From positions 103,662 to 167,661 of the forward strand of contig JAXDKS010000045.1 in assembly GCA_034666985.1 (NCBI GenBank): a stretch of DNA of 64,000 bases. Reading direction: 5' to 3'. The notes below the pieces were generated by a model, which had not been told where the DNA came from, ran no database searches, and saw only the letters and a program-made list of their open reading frames with translations. Source of the DNA: DATARR01 sp034666985. Its GTDB lineage: Bacteria > Acidobacteriota > Thermoanaerobaculia > Multivoradales > UBA5704. A program made the position numbers and the translations under genes. Shown here piece by piece: positions 1 through 9,154 of the stretch (position 1 is its first letter; each line of letters starts with the position of its first letter).

Positions 1-1230
1 CTCATCGCCCTCGCCGTGCCGCTCGCGTTCCTGTCGAAGGGAGTCGTGGCTCTGGGTCTCGCCGTGGCACCTCCCGTGCTCTGGCTGGTGGCGACGCGGC
101 GCCGGCGAGCACTGCGCGAGCTGGTGCCGCTGGCTCTCGTGGGAATCCCCGTCTTCGCCCTGGTCGTCATGCCCTGGGCCCTGGCCCTCGTCAAGGCCGC
201 CGGCGGCCAGGCTCTCCAGGAGTGCCTCGGCAACAACACCGTGCAACGCCTCTTCAACTCCCGAGGGAGCGTCTACGGCCACACCCAGCCCGTCACCTAC
301 TATCTGACCAGGGGTCCGGCCGTGCTCCTCCCCTGGTCGCTCGCCATCCCGGCGATGCTGCGGGCCGGCGTTCTCCGCGGCGCTGCGAGCCGCCCCGGCA
401 GCGAAGCGAGAGCCCTCCTCTTCGGGACCTTTGTCCTCGGCATCCTCCTCCTGTCGGCGGCCGCGAGCAAACGGGAGCTCTACCTCCTGCCGCTCCTCCC
501 GGCGTTCTCCGCCTGTGTCGCCTGGTGGCTGGACGGGTGGGCGCAGCGGAGCGCCCAGGCGCAGCGCTGGGACCAGGCGACCCTGGCCTGCTTGGCGGCG
601 CTGGCGGCAGCCCTGCCGCTGATCCTCTGGCTCGCGGCTTTCGTGGTGCTCCACACTCGCCTGTCGTCCCTCCAGGCCGGGCTGAGCTCGGGCGTCTTGG
701 CCGCGTCCGGGTTCATTGCCGCCGGGGCGAGCGGGTTTCTCCTGGTTCGCCTGAGGAGGTCCCTGCGGGATCGGAACGCCGCGCGGCTCTCCGTCCCGTG
801 GGTCATCACTTCTTTCCTGGTGCTGTTCCTCGCGCTGGAGACCACCGTCCAGGCCCTCATCGATCCCGTCAAGCGCATGAGCGATCTGACGGCGGCGGTC
901 TCACGGGTGATGCCCGGAGACGATCCCGTGCCGGCCTATCTGCCGCCCAAGGATTCTCCGGAGAGCGTTTATGGCATGATCTCGTTCGATCTGAGGCGCC
1001 GGACGCAGCCGCTGAGGACCCCCGACGAGCTACGGGCCTTCATGGAGCAGGAGCCGGGCGCGCGTGTCGTCTTACGGGCCAATGAAGCTGCGGAACTCCC
1101 TTCGGACCTCCTTGGGCGCCTCGTCATCCTGTATGACGAGAGGGGCCGCAAGGCCTCTCCTTTCGTCATCGCGAGTTGGGGACGTGAGGAGCTGGCGTCA
1201 CGGAAAAGGGTGCGTGCGACGCGTCGCTGA
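1..1230 (+). CDS. ArnT/PMT-like membrane glycosyltransferase, 5' truncated
   Basis: The reading frame is open from the first base of the window, so the gene starts upstream and only the last 409 residues are present. The visible part opens with LAFLSKGVVAL, which resembles the lysine-glycine loop of PMT_2/ArnT-type (GT39/GT83) enzymes. It continues with several hydrophobic segments, including YYLTRGPAVLLPWSLAIP and a run near residues 130-160, and ends in a soluble C-terminal domain. These enzymes transfer a sugar from a polyprenyl-phosphate donor to a lipid or protein in the cytoplasmic membrane. The acceptor cannot be told from this fragment. The stop overlaps the start of the following tolC-like gene. 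Confidence 0.75.
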   Translation, partial: LIALAVPLAFLSKGVVALGLAVAPPVLWLVATRRRRALRELVPLALVGIPVFALVVMPWALALVKAAGGQALQECLGNNTVQRLFNSRGSVYGHTQPVTYYLTRGPAVLLPWSLAIPAMLRAGVLRGAASRPGSEARALLFGTFVLGILLLSAAASKRELYLLPLLPAFSACVAWWLDGWAQRSAQAQRWDQATLACLAALAAALPLILWLAAFVVLHTRLSSLQAGLSSGVLAASGFIAAGASGFLLVRLRRSLRDRNAARLSVPWVITSFLVLFLALETTVQALIDPVKRMSDLTAAVSRVMPGDDPVPAYLPPKDSPESVYGMISFDLRRRTQPLRTPDELRAFMEQEPGARVVLRANEAAELPSDLLGRLVILYDERGRKASPFVIASWGREELASRKRVRATRR

Positions 1231-2458
1231 GTGTCTCGCCGTTCTCGCCCTGGCCGTCGCGGCTCCCCTGCCCTGCCAGACGCCTCCCGCTCCCGGGCTG
1301 GCGGCCACGCCGCAAGCTTTGACTCTGGAGGAAGCCCTGACGACCGCCATCGCCGCCAACCCCGCCATCGCCGCGGCGCGGCTGGGCCGGGAGGAGGCGC
1401 GGGCGCGCGGGGACGTGGCGCGCCAGCGGCCCAATCCGGAGCTGTCGTTCGAGGAATCGCCACAGGATTTTCCGCGGGACACGGCGGCGCTCTCCGTGCC
1501 GATCGAGCGGGGGGGCAAGCGGCGCCGGCGGATCGAGTTGGCGGCGGCCCAGGCGAGGAGCGGCGAGGCGGAGCTCGCGCGCCTGCTGACCGAAACCCGC
1601 AACCAGGTGCGCCGGGCCTACTTCGCCCTGGCTGCCGGACAGCGGCGCGCCGGCGAGGCGGAGGAGCTGCAAGGCTTGGCCGGGCGCGCCCGCGACGCCG
1701 CCCGGGCGCGCTTCGAGGCCGGCGACGTGCCCCGCCTCGACGTGCTCCAGGCGGAGCTTTCGTCGGCCCAGGCGGCGAGCGAGGCGGACAAGGCCCGCGG
1801 ACTCCTGGTGGGCGCCCGCGGCGATCTCAACGCGCTGCTCGGCCGCCCGCTCGACGCACCGCTCGCGGTGAGCGGCGGGTTGGACGCCGGCCGGGTGCCG
1901 CCGCCCCAGGCCGCGGTCGACCTGGCCCTGAGGTCGAGCACCGAGCTCGCCGTGCTGGAGCTCGGGATCGCCCAGCAGCGGGCCCAGATCGAGCTCGCCC
2001 GGGCCGAGACCGTCCCCGACCTGACCGCCGGCGCCGGGGTCCTCCACCACGCGCCTCCCGACTTCAACTGGGGCTGGCGCGCGTCGCTCGCCATCCCGCT
2101 GCCGATCTTCACCCGCAACCAGGCTCAGGTGCGGCTGGAGCAGGCGACGCTGGCGCGCTTGCAGGGCGAGCGCGATGCCGCCGCGGCGCGGGTACGAGGG
2201 GAGGTCTACGCCGCCGCCGCCAACGCCGAGGTGCAGCGGCAGGCGTTCCTGCGTTTCCGTGACGAGATCCTCCCCCGGGCCGCGGAGGTCGAGCGCATGG
2301 CCGAGGACTCCTACCGTTCGGGCCAGACCGGCCTCGTGGCCCTGCTCCAGAGCCTGCAGTCCGTGCACGACCTGCGCCTCCAGGCGGTGCAGGCGGGGAC
2401 CGACTATCAGAACGCGCTCGCCGACCTGGAGCGGGCCATCGGAGCGCCGCTGCCGTGA
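1214..2458 (+). CDS. TolC-family outer-membrane efflux protein
   Basis: A 414-residue outer-membrane factor forming the exit duct of a tripartite pump. GTG 1214 is chosen because it follows a purine-rich GGAAAAGGG and gives a good signal peptide (MRRVAECLAVLALAVAAPLPC). The frame is open further upstream, but that part overlaps the glycosyltransferase. The mature part shows the two TolC-type repeats: LTLEEALTTAIAANPAI near the N terminus and LAVLELGIAQQRAQIELARA in the second half, with long alanine- and arginine-rich coiled coils. It overlaps the preceding gene by 17 bases and the following adaptor gene by a GTGA, so the pump is probably translated as one operon. Confidence 0.9.
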   Translation: MRRVAECLAVLALAVAAPLPCQTPPAPGLAATPQALTLEEALTTAIAANPAIAAARLGREEARARGDVARQRPNPELSFEESPQDFPRDTAALSVPIERGGKRRRRIELAAAQARSGEAELARLLTETRNQVRRAYFALAAGQRRAGEAEELQGLAGRARDAARARFEAGDVPRLDVLQAELSSAQAASEADKARGLLVGARGDLNALLGRPLDAPLAVSGGLDAGRVPPPQAAVDLALRSSTELAVLELGIAQQRAQIELARAETVPDLTAGAGVLHHAPPDFNWGWRASLAIPLPIFTRNQAQVRLEQATLARLQGERDAAAARVRGEVYAAAANAEVQRQAFLRFRDEILPRAAEVERMAEDSYRSGQTGLVALLQSLQSVHDLRLQAVQAGTDYQNALADLERAIGAPLP

Positions 2459-3552
2459 GAGCCCTGACCTGCCTCCTCCTGACCTTGCTCGCCCTGCCGG
2501 CGTGCCACCAGGCCTCCCCCGAGGCGGTCGACACCGCCGAAGCCGTCCCCGTGACGGTGGCGGCGGCGCGCTCCGGCCCGATCCGCCCCGTGATCGCCGC
2601 CACCGGACAGATGAAGCCGGCGATCGGGGCCGAGCTGGTGGTCGTCCCGCCCCAGGAGGCCCGCATCGCGGAGATGCCGAAGGCGGAGGGAGACCGGGTG
2701 CGCCGCGGCGACCTGCTGGTCCGCTTCGAGATCCCGAGCCTGGAGGCGGACGCCACCGCCCGGCGCGCGGACCTGGCGCGGGCCCAGGCGCAGCTCGAGA
2801 CGGCGCGGCAGAACGCCACCCGCCTCTCCGGGCTGTTCCAGCGCGGCATCGCCGCCCGCAAGGAGGTGGAGGACGCCCAGCGCGACCTCGCCCAGGCGGA
2901 GGCGACAGTGACCGAGGCCCGCGGCGCCACGTCGGCCGCCGGCCGGCTCGCCGGCCGCGCGGTGGTGCGGGCGCCGTTCGCCGGCGTCGTCGTGGGCCGC
3001 ACGCGCCAGGTGGGGGACATCGTCGATCCCGCGGCTTCCGAGCCCCTGCTGCGCGTCATCGATCCGTCCCGGCTGCAGGTGGAGGCCGCGGTGCCGGCGA
3101 GGGACCTCGGCCGGGTGCTGGAGGGCAGCCCGGCGCGGGTGCGCGGCGCCGGCTACCCCGACGAGCAGGCCCGCGTCATCGCCCGGCCGCCGGCCGTCGA
3201 TCCGGTCACGGGGACCGCCCTGGTGCGGCTCGCCTTCGCCGCCCCCACCCGCCGGCCGGCCGGGCTGGCGGTGAACGTCGAGATCCTGGGCGAGGAGCAC
3301 CCCGCCGCCATCCTGGTGCCGGCCGATGCCCTCATTCAGGAGGGGCCGGAGAGCTTCGTGTTCACGGTGGACGCCCAGAAGAAGGCCCACCGCCGCAAGG
3401 TCGAGGTCGGCGTGGTGGCCGGCGGTCAGGCGGAGATCCTCTCCGGGGTCAAGGCCGGCGAGACGGTGGTGGTGCGCGGCCAGACGACGCTCCCCGACGG
3501 TGCCACCGTAGAAATGACTGAGACGACGGAGACGACGGAGTCGGCGCCGTGA
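2455..3552 (+). CDS. RND efflux periplasmic adaptor (membrane fusion) lipoprotein
   Basis: A 365-residue HlyD/AcrA-type adaptor linking the inner-membrane RND pump to TolC. It has a lipoprotein signal (LLALPAC, Cys17), so it should be anchored to a membrane facing the periplasm. The biotinyl-lipoyl half motifs are visible (EMPKAEGDRVRRGDLLVRFE and later VVRAPFAGVVVGR). An alpha-hairpin rich in Ala, Arg and Gln lies between them, and a beta-barrel domain follows. The C terminus ends in a low-complexity TETTETTES tail. It overlaps both neighbours by four bases (GTGA), which indicates tight translational coupling. The substrate cannot be read from the sequence. Confidence 0.92.
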   Translation: MRALTCLLLTLLALPACHQASPEAVDTAEAVPVTVAAARSGPIRPVIAATGQMKPAIGAELVVVPPQEARIAEMPKAEGDRVRRGDLLVRFEIPSLEADATARRADLARAQAQLETARQNATRLSGLFQRGIAARKEVEDAQRDLAQAEATVTEARGATSAAGRLAGRAVVRAPFAGVVVGRTRQVGDIVDPAASEPLLRVIDPSRLQVEAAVPARDLGRVLEGSPARVRGAGYPDEQARVIARPPAVDPVTGTALVRLAFAAPTRRPAGLAVNVEILGEEHPAAILVPADALIQEGPESFVFTVDAQKKAHRRKVEVGVVAGGQAEILSGVKAGETVVVRGQTTLPDGATVEMTETTETTESAP

Positions 3553-6500
3553 ACGTCGCCCGCTTCGCCGAGAGCCAGGGCCGAGCGGTGATCCTCGTCA
3601 CCCTGCTGCTGGCGGGCGCCGGGGCCCTGGTGCTGCCGTCGCTGTCGAGCGACATCTATCCGCCGCTCCAGTTCCCCCGCCTGCTGGTGATCGCCCACAG
3701 TGGCTCGCTGCCCGCCCGCTCCATGATGACCTCGGTGACCCGGCCGCTGGAGCAGGCGGCCATGGAGGTGCCGGGCATCCGCCGGGTGCGCTCGACGACC
3801 TTCCGGGGCGCCACCGAGATCTCGGCCCAGTTCGCGCCGGACACCGACATGGGAGCGGCCCTGCAGCAGCTCCAGAACCTCGTCACCGAGGTGCGCCAGG
3901 ACCTTCCCGCGGAGACCACCCTCTCGGTCGAGCGCCTGACGGTGAGCTCCTTCCCCATGCTCAGCCTCAACCTGACCGGCGGCCTCTCCATCCCCGACCT
4001 CAACGACCAGGCCTTCTTCGTCGTCCGCCCGGCGCTGGCCCGGGTCCCCGGCGTGGGCCGCGTCGAGGTCTCCGCCACCGATACGCGGGAGATCGAGGTG
4101 GCGGCCGATCCGGACCGCCTGCTGGCGGCCGGCCTGACCGTGGACGACGTGGTCACCGCGCTGCGCGCCGCCAACCGCCTGGCGCCCGTGGGGCGCTACG
4201 CCGCCGGCGGCCTCGAGCACCTGGTGCTCGCCTCGGGGCTCTGGGGCTCCGCCGCCGAGATCGCGCGTACGCCGGTGGCCGTCCGCAACGGCGCCACCGT
4301 GCGGGTGGCCGACGTGGCCGACGTCTTTCCCGGCGCCCCGGACCGCACCGCCCTGATCACCGGCAACGGCCGCGACGCCGCGGTGGTCAGCATCTCGCAG
4401 CAGCCGGGGGCGAGCATCCTGGCGGTCAAGGCGGGGATCGAGCAGACGCTGAACGACCTCGCGCACACGCTCCCCTCGGGGCTGCGCCTGTCGAAGGTCT
4501 ACGACCTGGCGGAGTTCGTCGCGACCGCCATCGCCAACGTGCGCGACGCCATCCTCATCGGCGGCGTGCTGGCCGTGCTGGTGCTCCTCCTCTTCCTGCG
4601 CGACTGGCGGGTGACCCTGATCGCCTCCATCACCCTGCCGCTCACCGTGCTCGCCACCTTCCTCTTCATGAAGCTGCTGGGCGAGTCGATCAACCTGATG
4701 TCGATGGGTGGCCTGGCGGTGGCCATCGGCCTGGTGATCGACGACGCGGTGGTGATGGTGGAGAACATCCACCGCCGGCTGCGCAGCGGCCGCGGGGACG
4801 CGGCGATCGAGGAGGCGACGGCGGAGCTGATCGCACCGGTGGTGGGCTCCACCCTGACGACGGTGGTGGTGCTGGCGCCGCTCGGCTTCCTTTCCGGCGT
4901 GGTGGGACAGTTCTTCCGCGCCCTGTCGCTGACCCTGTCGGTCTCCGTGCTGGTGTCGCTCGTGCTCTCGCTCACTCTCATCCCGCTGCTCTCGCACTTC
5001 GCCTACCGCGGCGGCGAGCATGGCCGGGAGGAGCGGCCGAGCCGCCTGGAGGGGGCCTACGCGCGGGCCTTGAACGCCTCGGTGCACCGCCCCTGGCTGG
5101 CCGTGGCCGCCGCTCTCGTGCTGGCCGTGGCGGGATACCTCCTCTACCGGGGGATGCCGAGCGGCTTCCTGCCGCCCATGGACGAGGGAGGCTTCGTCAT
5201 CGACTACCTGACTCCGCCGGGCACGGCGCTCGCGGAGACCGACCGGCTAGTGCGCAAGATCGAGGCCGAGGTCGCGAAGACCCCCGAGGTGGCGGCCTTC
5301 TCCCGCCGCACCGGGGCGGAGCTGGGCCTCTTCGCCACCCAGCTCAACAAGGGGGACATCCTGGTGCGGCTGAAGCCCCGGTCGCAGCGCCAACGCCGCG
5401 CCGAGGAGGTGATCGCGGACCTGCGCCCGAAGCTCTCCGAGGCCGCTCCCGGGGTGGACCTGGAGTTCGTCCAGCTCCTGCAGGACATGATCGGCGACCT
5501 CGAAGGGGCCGCGGAGCCGCTGGAGGTGAAGATCTTCGGGGATGACTCCGCGACGCTCACCCGTCTGGCGGAGCAGGTGCAGAGCGAGATGGAAGGGGTG
5601 CAGGGAGTGGTGGACCTGGTGGGCCCCCAGCAGGGCGCCCCCGAGACCACCTGGCGGATCGATCCGGAGGCCGCCGGCCGTGCCGGGCTCACCATCGAGC
5701 AGGTCCAGGCCCAGCTCGCCACCGCCTGGCTGGGCGAGACGGCCACCGACCTGCAACTAGGGGACCGCACCATCCCCGTGCGGGTGCGCTACCCGGACGC
5801 CGACCGTCTCGATCCCACGCGCCTGGCGCGCCTCAGCCTGAAGACCCCCGACGGCCGCCTCGTGCCGCTGTCGAACGTCGCCGTGCCGGTGGTCACCACG
5901 GGCGACGGCGAGCTCACCCGCGAGAACCTGCGTCAGGTGGCCCTGGTGACCGGGCGGCTGGAGAACCGCGACCTGGGCAGCGCGGCCACCGAGATTCAGG
6001 GCAAGCTGCGGCGCCTCAAGCTGCCGGTGGGCTACTCCACGGAGGTGGGAGGCCAATACGAATCGCAGCGCCAGGCCTTCCGCGAGTTGCTCCTGGTCTT
6101 CGGCGCCGCCGCCGCGCTGGTGCTGCTCGTGCTGGTGATCGAGTTCCGCGCCGTGATCCCCGCGCTCATCCTCCTCCTCGCGGCGCCGCTCTCCTTCGGC
6201 GGCTCTTTCCTCCTCCTGCGGCTCGCCGGCTCGGAGCTGGACGTCTCCTCCTCCATGGGATTGATCCTGCTCGTGGGCCTGGTGGTGAAGAACGGCATCG
6301 TGATGCTCGACTACGCCCACCGCCTCCACGCGGAGGGCCAGCCGTTCGTCGACGCAGTCGCCCACGCGGCGCGGGTGCGCCTGCGGCCGATCCTGATGAC
6401 CACCCTCTGCACCCTGTTCGGCCTGCTGCCCCTGGCGCTGGGCCTGGGGGCGGGCGCCGAGCTCCAGAAGCCCCTGGCGCTGGCGGTGATCGGCGGATTG

Positions 6501-6566
6501 GGGCTGTCGACTCTGGTGACGCTGTTCGCGGTGCCTTCGGCGTACGTGGCGTTAAAGCGGAAGTAG
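3549..6566 (+). CDS. RND-family efflux permease (AcrB/CusA superfamily)
   Basis: A 1005-residue proton-driven inner-membrane pump of normal RND length. A first transmembrane helix near the N terminus is followed by a large periplasmic loop, TM helices 2-6, a second loop and TM 7-12. The proton-relay aspartates of TM4 are present in LVIDDAVVMVENIHRR. The early part (SSDIYPPLQFPRLLV and RPLEQAAMEVPGIRRVRS) resembles the heavy-metal/CusA-like and HAE2-like branches more than AcrB, but no CusA-type methionine triad was confirmed. It is the third gene of the operon. Its TAG stop lies inside the palindrome at 6563-6617, which separates it from the convergent NRAMP gene. Confidence 0.92.
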   Translation: MNVARFAESQGRAVILVTLLLAGAGALVLPSLSSDIYPPLQFPRLLVIAHSGSLPARSMMTSVTRPLEQAAMEVPGIRRVRSTTFRGATEISAQFAPDTDMGAALQQLQNLVTEVRQDLPAETTLSVERLTVSSFPMLSLNLTGGLSIPDLNDQAFFVVRPALARVPGVGRVEVSATDTREIEVAADPDRLLAAGLTVDDVVTALRAANRLAPVGRYAAGGLEHLVLASGLWGSAAEIARTPVAVRNGATVRVADVADVFPGAPDRTALITGNGRDAAVVSISQQPGASILAVKAGIEQTLNDLAHTLPSGLRLSKVYDLAEFVATAIANVRDAILIGGVLAVLVLLLFLRDWRVTLIASITLPLTVLATFLFMKLLGESINLMSMGGLAVAIGLVIDDAVVMVENIHRRLRSGRGDAAIEEATAELIAPVVGSTLTTVVVLAPLGFLSGVVGQFFRALSLTLSVSVLVSLVLSLTLIPLLSHFAYRGGEHGREERPSRLEGAYARALNASVHRPWLAVAAALVLAVAGYLLYRGMPSGFLPPMDEGGFVIDYLTPPGTALAETDRLVRKIEAEVAKTPEVAAFSRRTGAELGLFATQLNKGDILVRLKPRSQRQRRAEEVIADLRPKLSEAAPGVDLEFVQLLQDMIGDLEGAAEPLEVKIFGDDSATLTRLAEQVQSEMEGVQGVVDLVGPQQGAPETTWRIDPEAAGRAGLTIEQVQAQLATAWLGETATDLQLGDRTIPVRVRYPDADRLDPTRLARLSLKTPDGRLVPLSNVAVPVVTTGDGELTRENLRQVALVTGRLENRDLGSAATEIQGKLRRLKLPVGYSTEVGGQYESQRQAFRELLLVFGAAAALVLLVLVIEFRAVIPALILLLAAPLSFGGSFLLLRLAGSELDVSSSMGLILLVGLVVKNGIVMLDYAHRLHAEGQPFVDAVAHAARVRLRPILMTTLCTLFGLLPLALGLGAGAELQKPLALAVIGGLGLSTLVTLFAVPSAYVALKRK

Positions 6567-6617
6567 GGTTGCGCTGTGCGCACCATGGGCGCTGAAGGTG
6601 CGCACAGCGCACCCTAC
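6563..6617. repeat. Palindromic repeat, core copy 1 (nested-palindrome family)
   Basis: An inverted repeat with arms of about 21 bases (GGTGCGCACAGCGCACC is the inner part of the right arm) around a 12-base loop. The left arm carries one extra T. The outer GTAGGG and CCCTAC ends supply the TAG stop codons of both convergent genes, the RND permease (+) and the NRAMP transporter (-). The same arms recur at 40021-40077 and 54684-54737. As RNA it would fold into a very stable stem on either strand, so it could act as a bidirectional termination or stability element. No T-tract follows it. Confidence 0.85.
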
Positions 6618-8548
6618 TCCGCCGGAATCACCATCACCGGGATCTTCACCTGGTGGCGCAGGCGCTCGACCGAGGTGCCGTGGACGAGGTCGCCCATGCG
6701 GCGGTGGCCGTGGCTGCCCAGGACGATGATCTCCGGCTCGTGCCGCGCGACCAGGGCGGCCAGCTCGGCCGCGGGCTCGCCGAAGCCGAGGTCGTAGCTC
6801 GCGTCGACCCCCATCTCGCCCAGCTCCTTGGCGTAGAGCTCCAGCCGCTGCTGGTCTCCCCGCGCCTCGCTGTCGCTCAGCTCACCGCCCATCACCAGGG
6901 CGCCTCCCGACTCCACGACGTGGAACAGCAGCAGCTTGGCTCCCCGGCCGCCGGCCCGGACGAGGGTCACGGAGTTCGAGAGCACGGCCTTGTCGGCGCG
7001 GGAGAAGTCCACGGCCGCGGCGATGAGGCGCGGCGAGCGCGGCGGCTCGATCTCCGGCACTTCACTCGGCCCGTGGACACCCACCAGGGCCCCCACCGGA
7101 TCCCCCCGCCGCCGCTCCAGGGCGGGCACCACCATCACGTAGGCGAGCAGGGCGATCAGTCCCACCGACAGCGGCACCGCCGTCGCCCAGAGCACCCAGG
7201 CGTGGCTCCCCGCCCCCTGGATCCCGTCCACGAGGGCGTCGAACACCAGCTTGAGGTTGAGGGCGGCGATCACCAACGCCACCACCCAGCCGCTGACCTG
7301 CGCCCAGCGGCCGATGGCGTACTGCCCCATCCACCGGCGGTCCGAGACCACCTGGATCAGGGGGATGACGGCGAAGGAGAGCTGGAGCGACAGGACCACC
7401 TGCGACAGCACCAGCAGGTCCCCCGTCGCCCGCTCACCGAAGAACACGATGGTTATCACCGCCGGCACGATGGCGAGCGCCCGGGTGAGGAGCCGCCGGA
7501 CGATGGGGCGCAGGCGGATGCGGACGAACCCCTCCATCACCACCTGCCCCGCCAGCGTCCCTGTGATGGTCGAGGACTGGCCGGCGGCGATCAATGCCAC
7601 GGCAAAGGCGATGGGGGCGACCTTGGCCCCCAGCAACGGCTCGAGCAGGCGGTGGGCGTCCTGGATCTCGGCGACGTTGAACAGGCCGGCCTTGAAGAAG
7701 GTGGCGCCGGCCAGCACCAGCAGGGCGGCGTTGACCAGCAGGGCGCCGTTCAGGGCGATCACCGAGTCGATGATGTTGAAGCGGATGGCCTGACGGATGC
7801 CCGTCGGCGTGTGGGCATTGCGCCGCGACTGCACCAGCGCCGAATGGAGATAGAGGTTGTGGGGCATCACCGTGGCGCCCAGGATGCCGATGGCGAGGAA
7901 GAGCGCCCCCTCGCCGGGCAGTTGGGGCATGAGGCCGGCCGCCATGGGCCCCCACTGGGGGCGGGAGAGGAAGACCTCGATGGCCAGACAGATGCCGATG
8001 GTGAGCACCAGGGTGAGGATGAACGCCTCCATCAGCCGCACGCCCTTGTGGTGGAGGAGGAGGAGCACGAAGGTGTCGAGCGCCGTGATGAACACGGCCA
8101 GCAGCAGGGGCATGCCGAAGAGGAGCTGGAGGCCGATGGCCGAGCCCAGCACCTCCGCCAGGTCGCATGCCGCGATGGCCACCTCGGCCAGGATCCACAG
8201 CAACCAGGAAATCCGGCGGTGGAACATGGCGCGGCAGGCCTGGGCGAGGTCCATGCCGGTGACGATGCCGAGCCGGGCCGAGAAGCTCTGGAGGAGGATC
8301 GCCATGAGGTTCGACATCACCAGCACCCAGAGCAGGCGGTAGCCGAACTTGGAGCCGGCGGCGATGTCGGTGGCCCAGTTGCCCGGGTCCATGTAGCCGA
8401 CGCTGACCAGGTAGGCCGGGCCGCTGAAGGCGAACAGGCGGCGCCAGAAGGAGAGCTGGCGGGGGATTTCGACGGAGCCGTGCACCTCCGAGAGGGACGG
8501 CTGGTGAGGCTCCGTAGGAGGTGCCGAGACGTTCACGGTCCGCAGCAT
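6614..8548 (-). CDS. NRAMP (MntH-like) divalent metal transporter fused to a universal stress domain
   Basis: A protein of about 644 residues. Roughly the first 450 residues are an NRAMP proton-coupled Mn2+/Fe2+ importer. TM1 carries the metal-binding DPGN motif (GYMDPGNWATDIAAG), and the TM6 region has GATVMPHNLYLHSALVQSR with the signature MPH. After a membrane segment and linker, the last ~150 residues are a UspA domain ending in GSHGHRRMGDLVHGTS, which has the G-x2-G-x9-G-T spacing of ATP-binding Usp proteins. ATG 8548 is used. A TTG 24 bases upstream and a GTG 15 bases downstream are alternatives, and no clear ribosome site decides between them. The fusion suggests nucleotide or stress gating of metal import, which is inference. 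Confidence 0.9.
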   Translation of the reverse strand: MLRTVNVSAPPTEPHQPSLSEVHGSVEIPRQLSFWRRLFAFSGPAYLVSVGYMDPGNWATDIAAGSKFGYRLLWVLVMSNLMAILLQSFSARLGIVTGMDLAQACRAMFHRRISWLLWILAEVAIAACDLAEVLGSAIGLQLLFGMPLLLAVFITALDTFVLLLLHHKGVRLMEAFILTLVLTIGICLAIEVFLSRPQWGPMAAGLMPQLPGEGALFLAIGILGATVMPHNLYLHSALVQSRRNAHTPTGIRQAIRFNIIDSVIALNGALLVNAALLVLAGATFFKAGLFNVAEIQDAHRLLEPLLGAKVAPIAFAVALIAAGQSSTITGTLAGQVVMEGFVRIRLRPIVRRLLTRALAIVPAVITIVFFGERATGDLLVLSQVVLSLQLSFAVIPLIQVVSDRRWMGQYAIGRWAQVSGWVVALVIAALNLKLVFDALVDGIQGAGSHAWVLWATAVPLSVGLIALLAYVMVVPALERRRGDPVGALVGVHGPSEVPEIEPPRSPRLIAAAVDFSRADKAVLSNSVTLVRAGGRGAKLLLFHVVESGGALVMGGELSDSEARGDQQRLELYAKELGEMGVDASYDLGFGEPAAELAALVARHEPEIIVLGSHGHRRMGDLVHGTSVERLRHQVKIPVMVIPAE

Positions 8549-8594
8549 CCCCGGAAGGGCGCAGGCTGTCAAGCGCCTGCGTTGCTATTTAACT

Positions 8595-9095
8595 CTACGA
8601 ACCCGGCGGCTTCTCAGGCTCCGGTTTCTCAGGTTTCTCTGCCGGCTCCCCCGCGGCTCCTGCCCGGCCGTTCTTTCCGAAGAAAAATTCGAAGGCGTCG
8701 AGCGGCTTTTTTTCAGCGGGCGGCGCCTTTTTCGCTTCGCCTCCCGGCGCCGCGGCGCTGCGGCCGAAGAAATACTGGAAGGCGTCCATCCGGGGGGCAG
8801 GCGGCGCCGGCTTCGGGGTCTCCGGCTGAGGGGCCGGGTTCAGGGGAGGCGCCGGGGCAGCCACAGGAGCCGGCGTCGGGGCTGGGGCCTCCGCCTCCTC
8901 CTTCTTGTCCTTTTCGTCCTTGCTGTCCTTGCTGTCCTTTTTGTCCTTCTTCCCAAAGAAATACTTGAAGGCATCCGGCTTCTTCGCCGGCTCCGCAGGC
9001 TTCGTTTCCGCGGGGGGTTGAGACTCCTGCGCCAGGGCCACGGCCGGGCCAAGAAGGAGTGAGGCGAGGGCGAGGAGAAGGAAACGTCGCGGCAT
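8595..9095 (-). CDS. Secreted Pro/Lys-rich protein with three DAFxxFFG repeats
   Basis: A 166-residue protein of unknown function. A clear signal peptide (FLLLALASLLLGPAVALAQ) is followed by low-complexity sequence rich in Pro, Ala, Glu and Lys. Embedded in it are three copies of an aromatic motif: DAFKYFFGKK, DAFQYFFGRS and DAFEFFFGKN, spaced about 50 and 30 residues apart. One lysine-aspartate stretch (KDKKDSKDSKDEKDKKE) resembles the linker in the ALDH protein at 14752-17175. The gene diverges from the copper operon with about 95 bases between the starts, so both promoters and the candidate CsoR site share this gap. The repeated motif looks like a short linear binding motif displayed on a disordered periplasmic chain. 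Confidence 0.7.
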   Translation of the reverse strand: MPRRFLLLALASLLLGPAVALAQESQPPAETKPAEPAKKPDAFKYFFGKKDKKDSKDSKDEKDKKEEAEAPAPTPAPVAAPAPPLNPAPQPETPKPAPPAPRMDAFQYFFGRSAAAPGGEAKKAPPAEKKPLDAFEFFFGKNGRAGAAGEPAEKPEKPEPEKPPGS

Positions 9096-9154
9096 CGTGG
9101 GGTCCCCCGAAAGTCCGCACCCATTCTACTCCTCCCTCCACAATCCTTCGCCTG

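Noticed and set aside
1064..1213. Upstream start of the TolC-like gene inside the glycosyltransferase
   Set aside because: The extension has no signal-peptide logic and overlaps the previous gene by about 165 bases. GTG 1214 is better.
6653..8968. 771-residue plus-strand reading frame
   Set aside because: It is the antisense shadow of the NRAMP and DAFxxFFG genes, rich in His/Arg/Gly/Gln with no domain.
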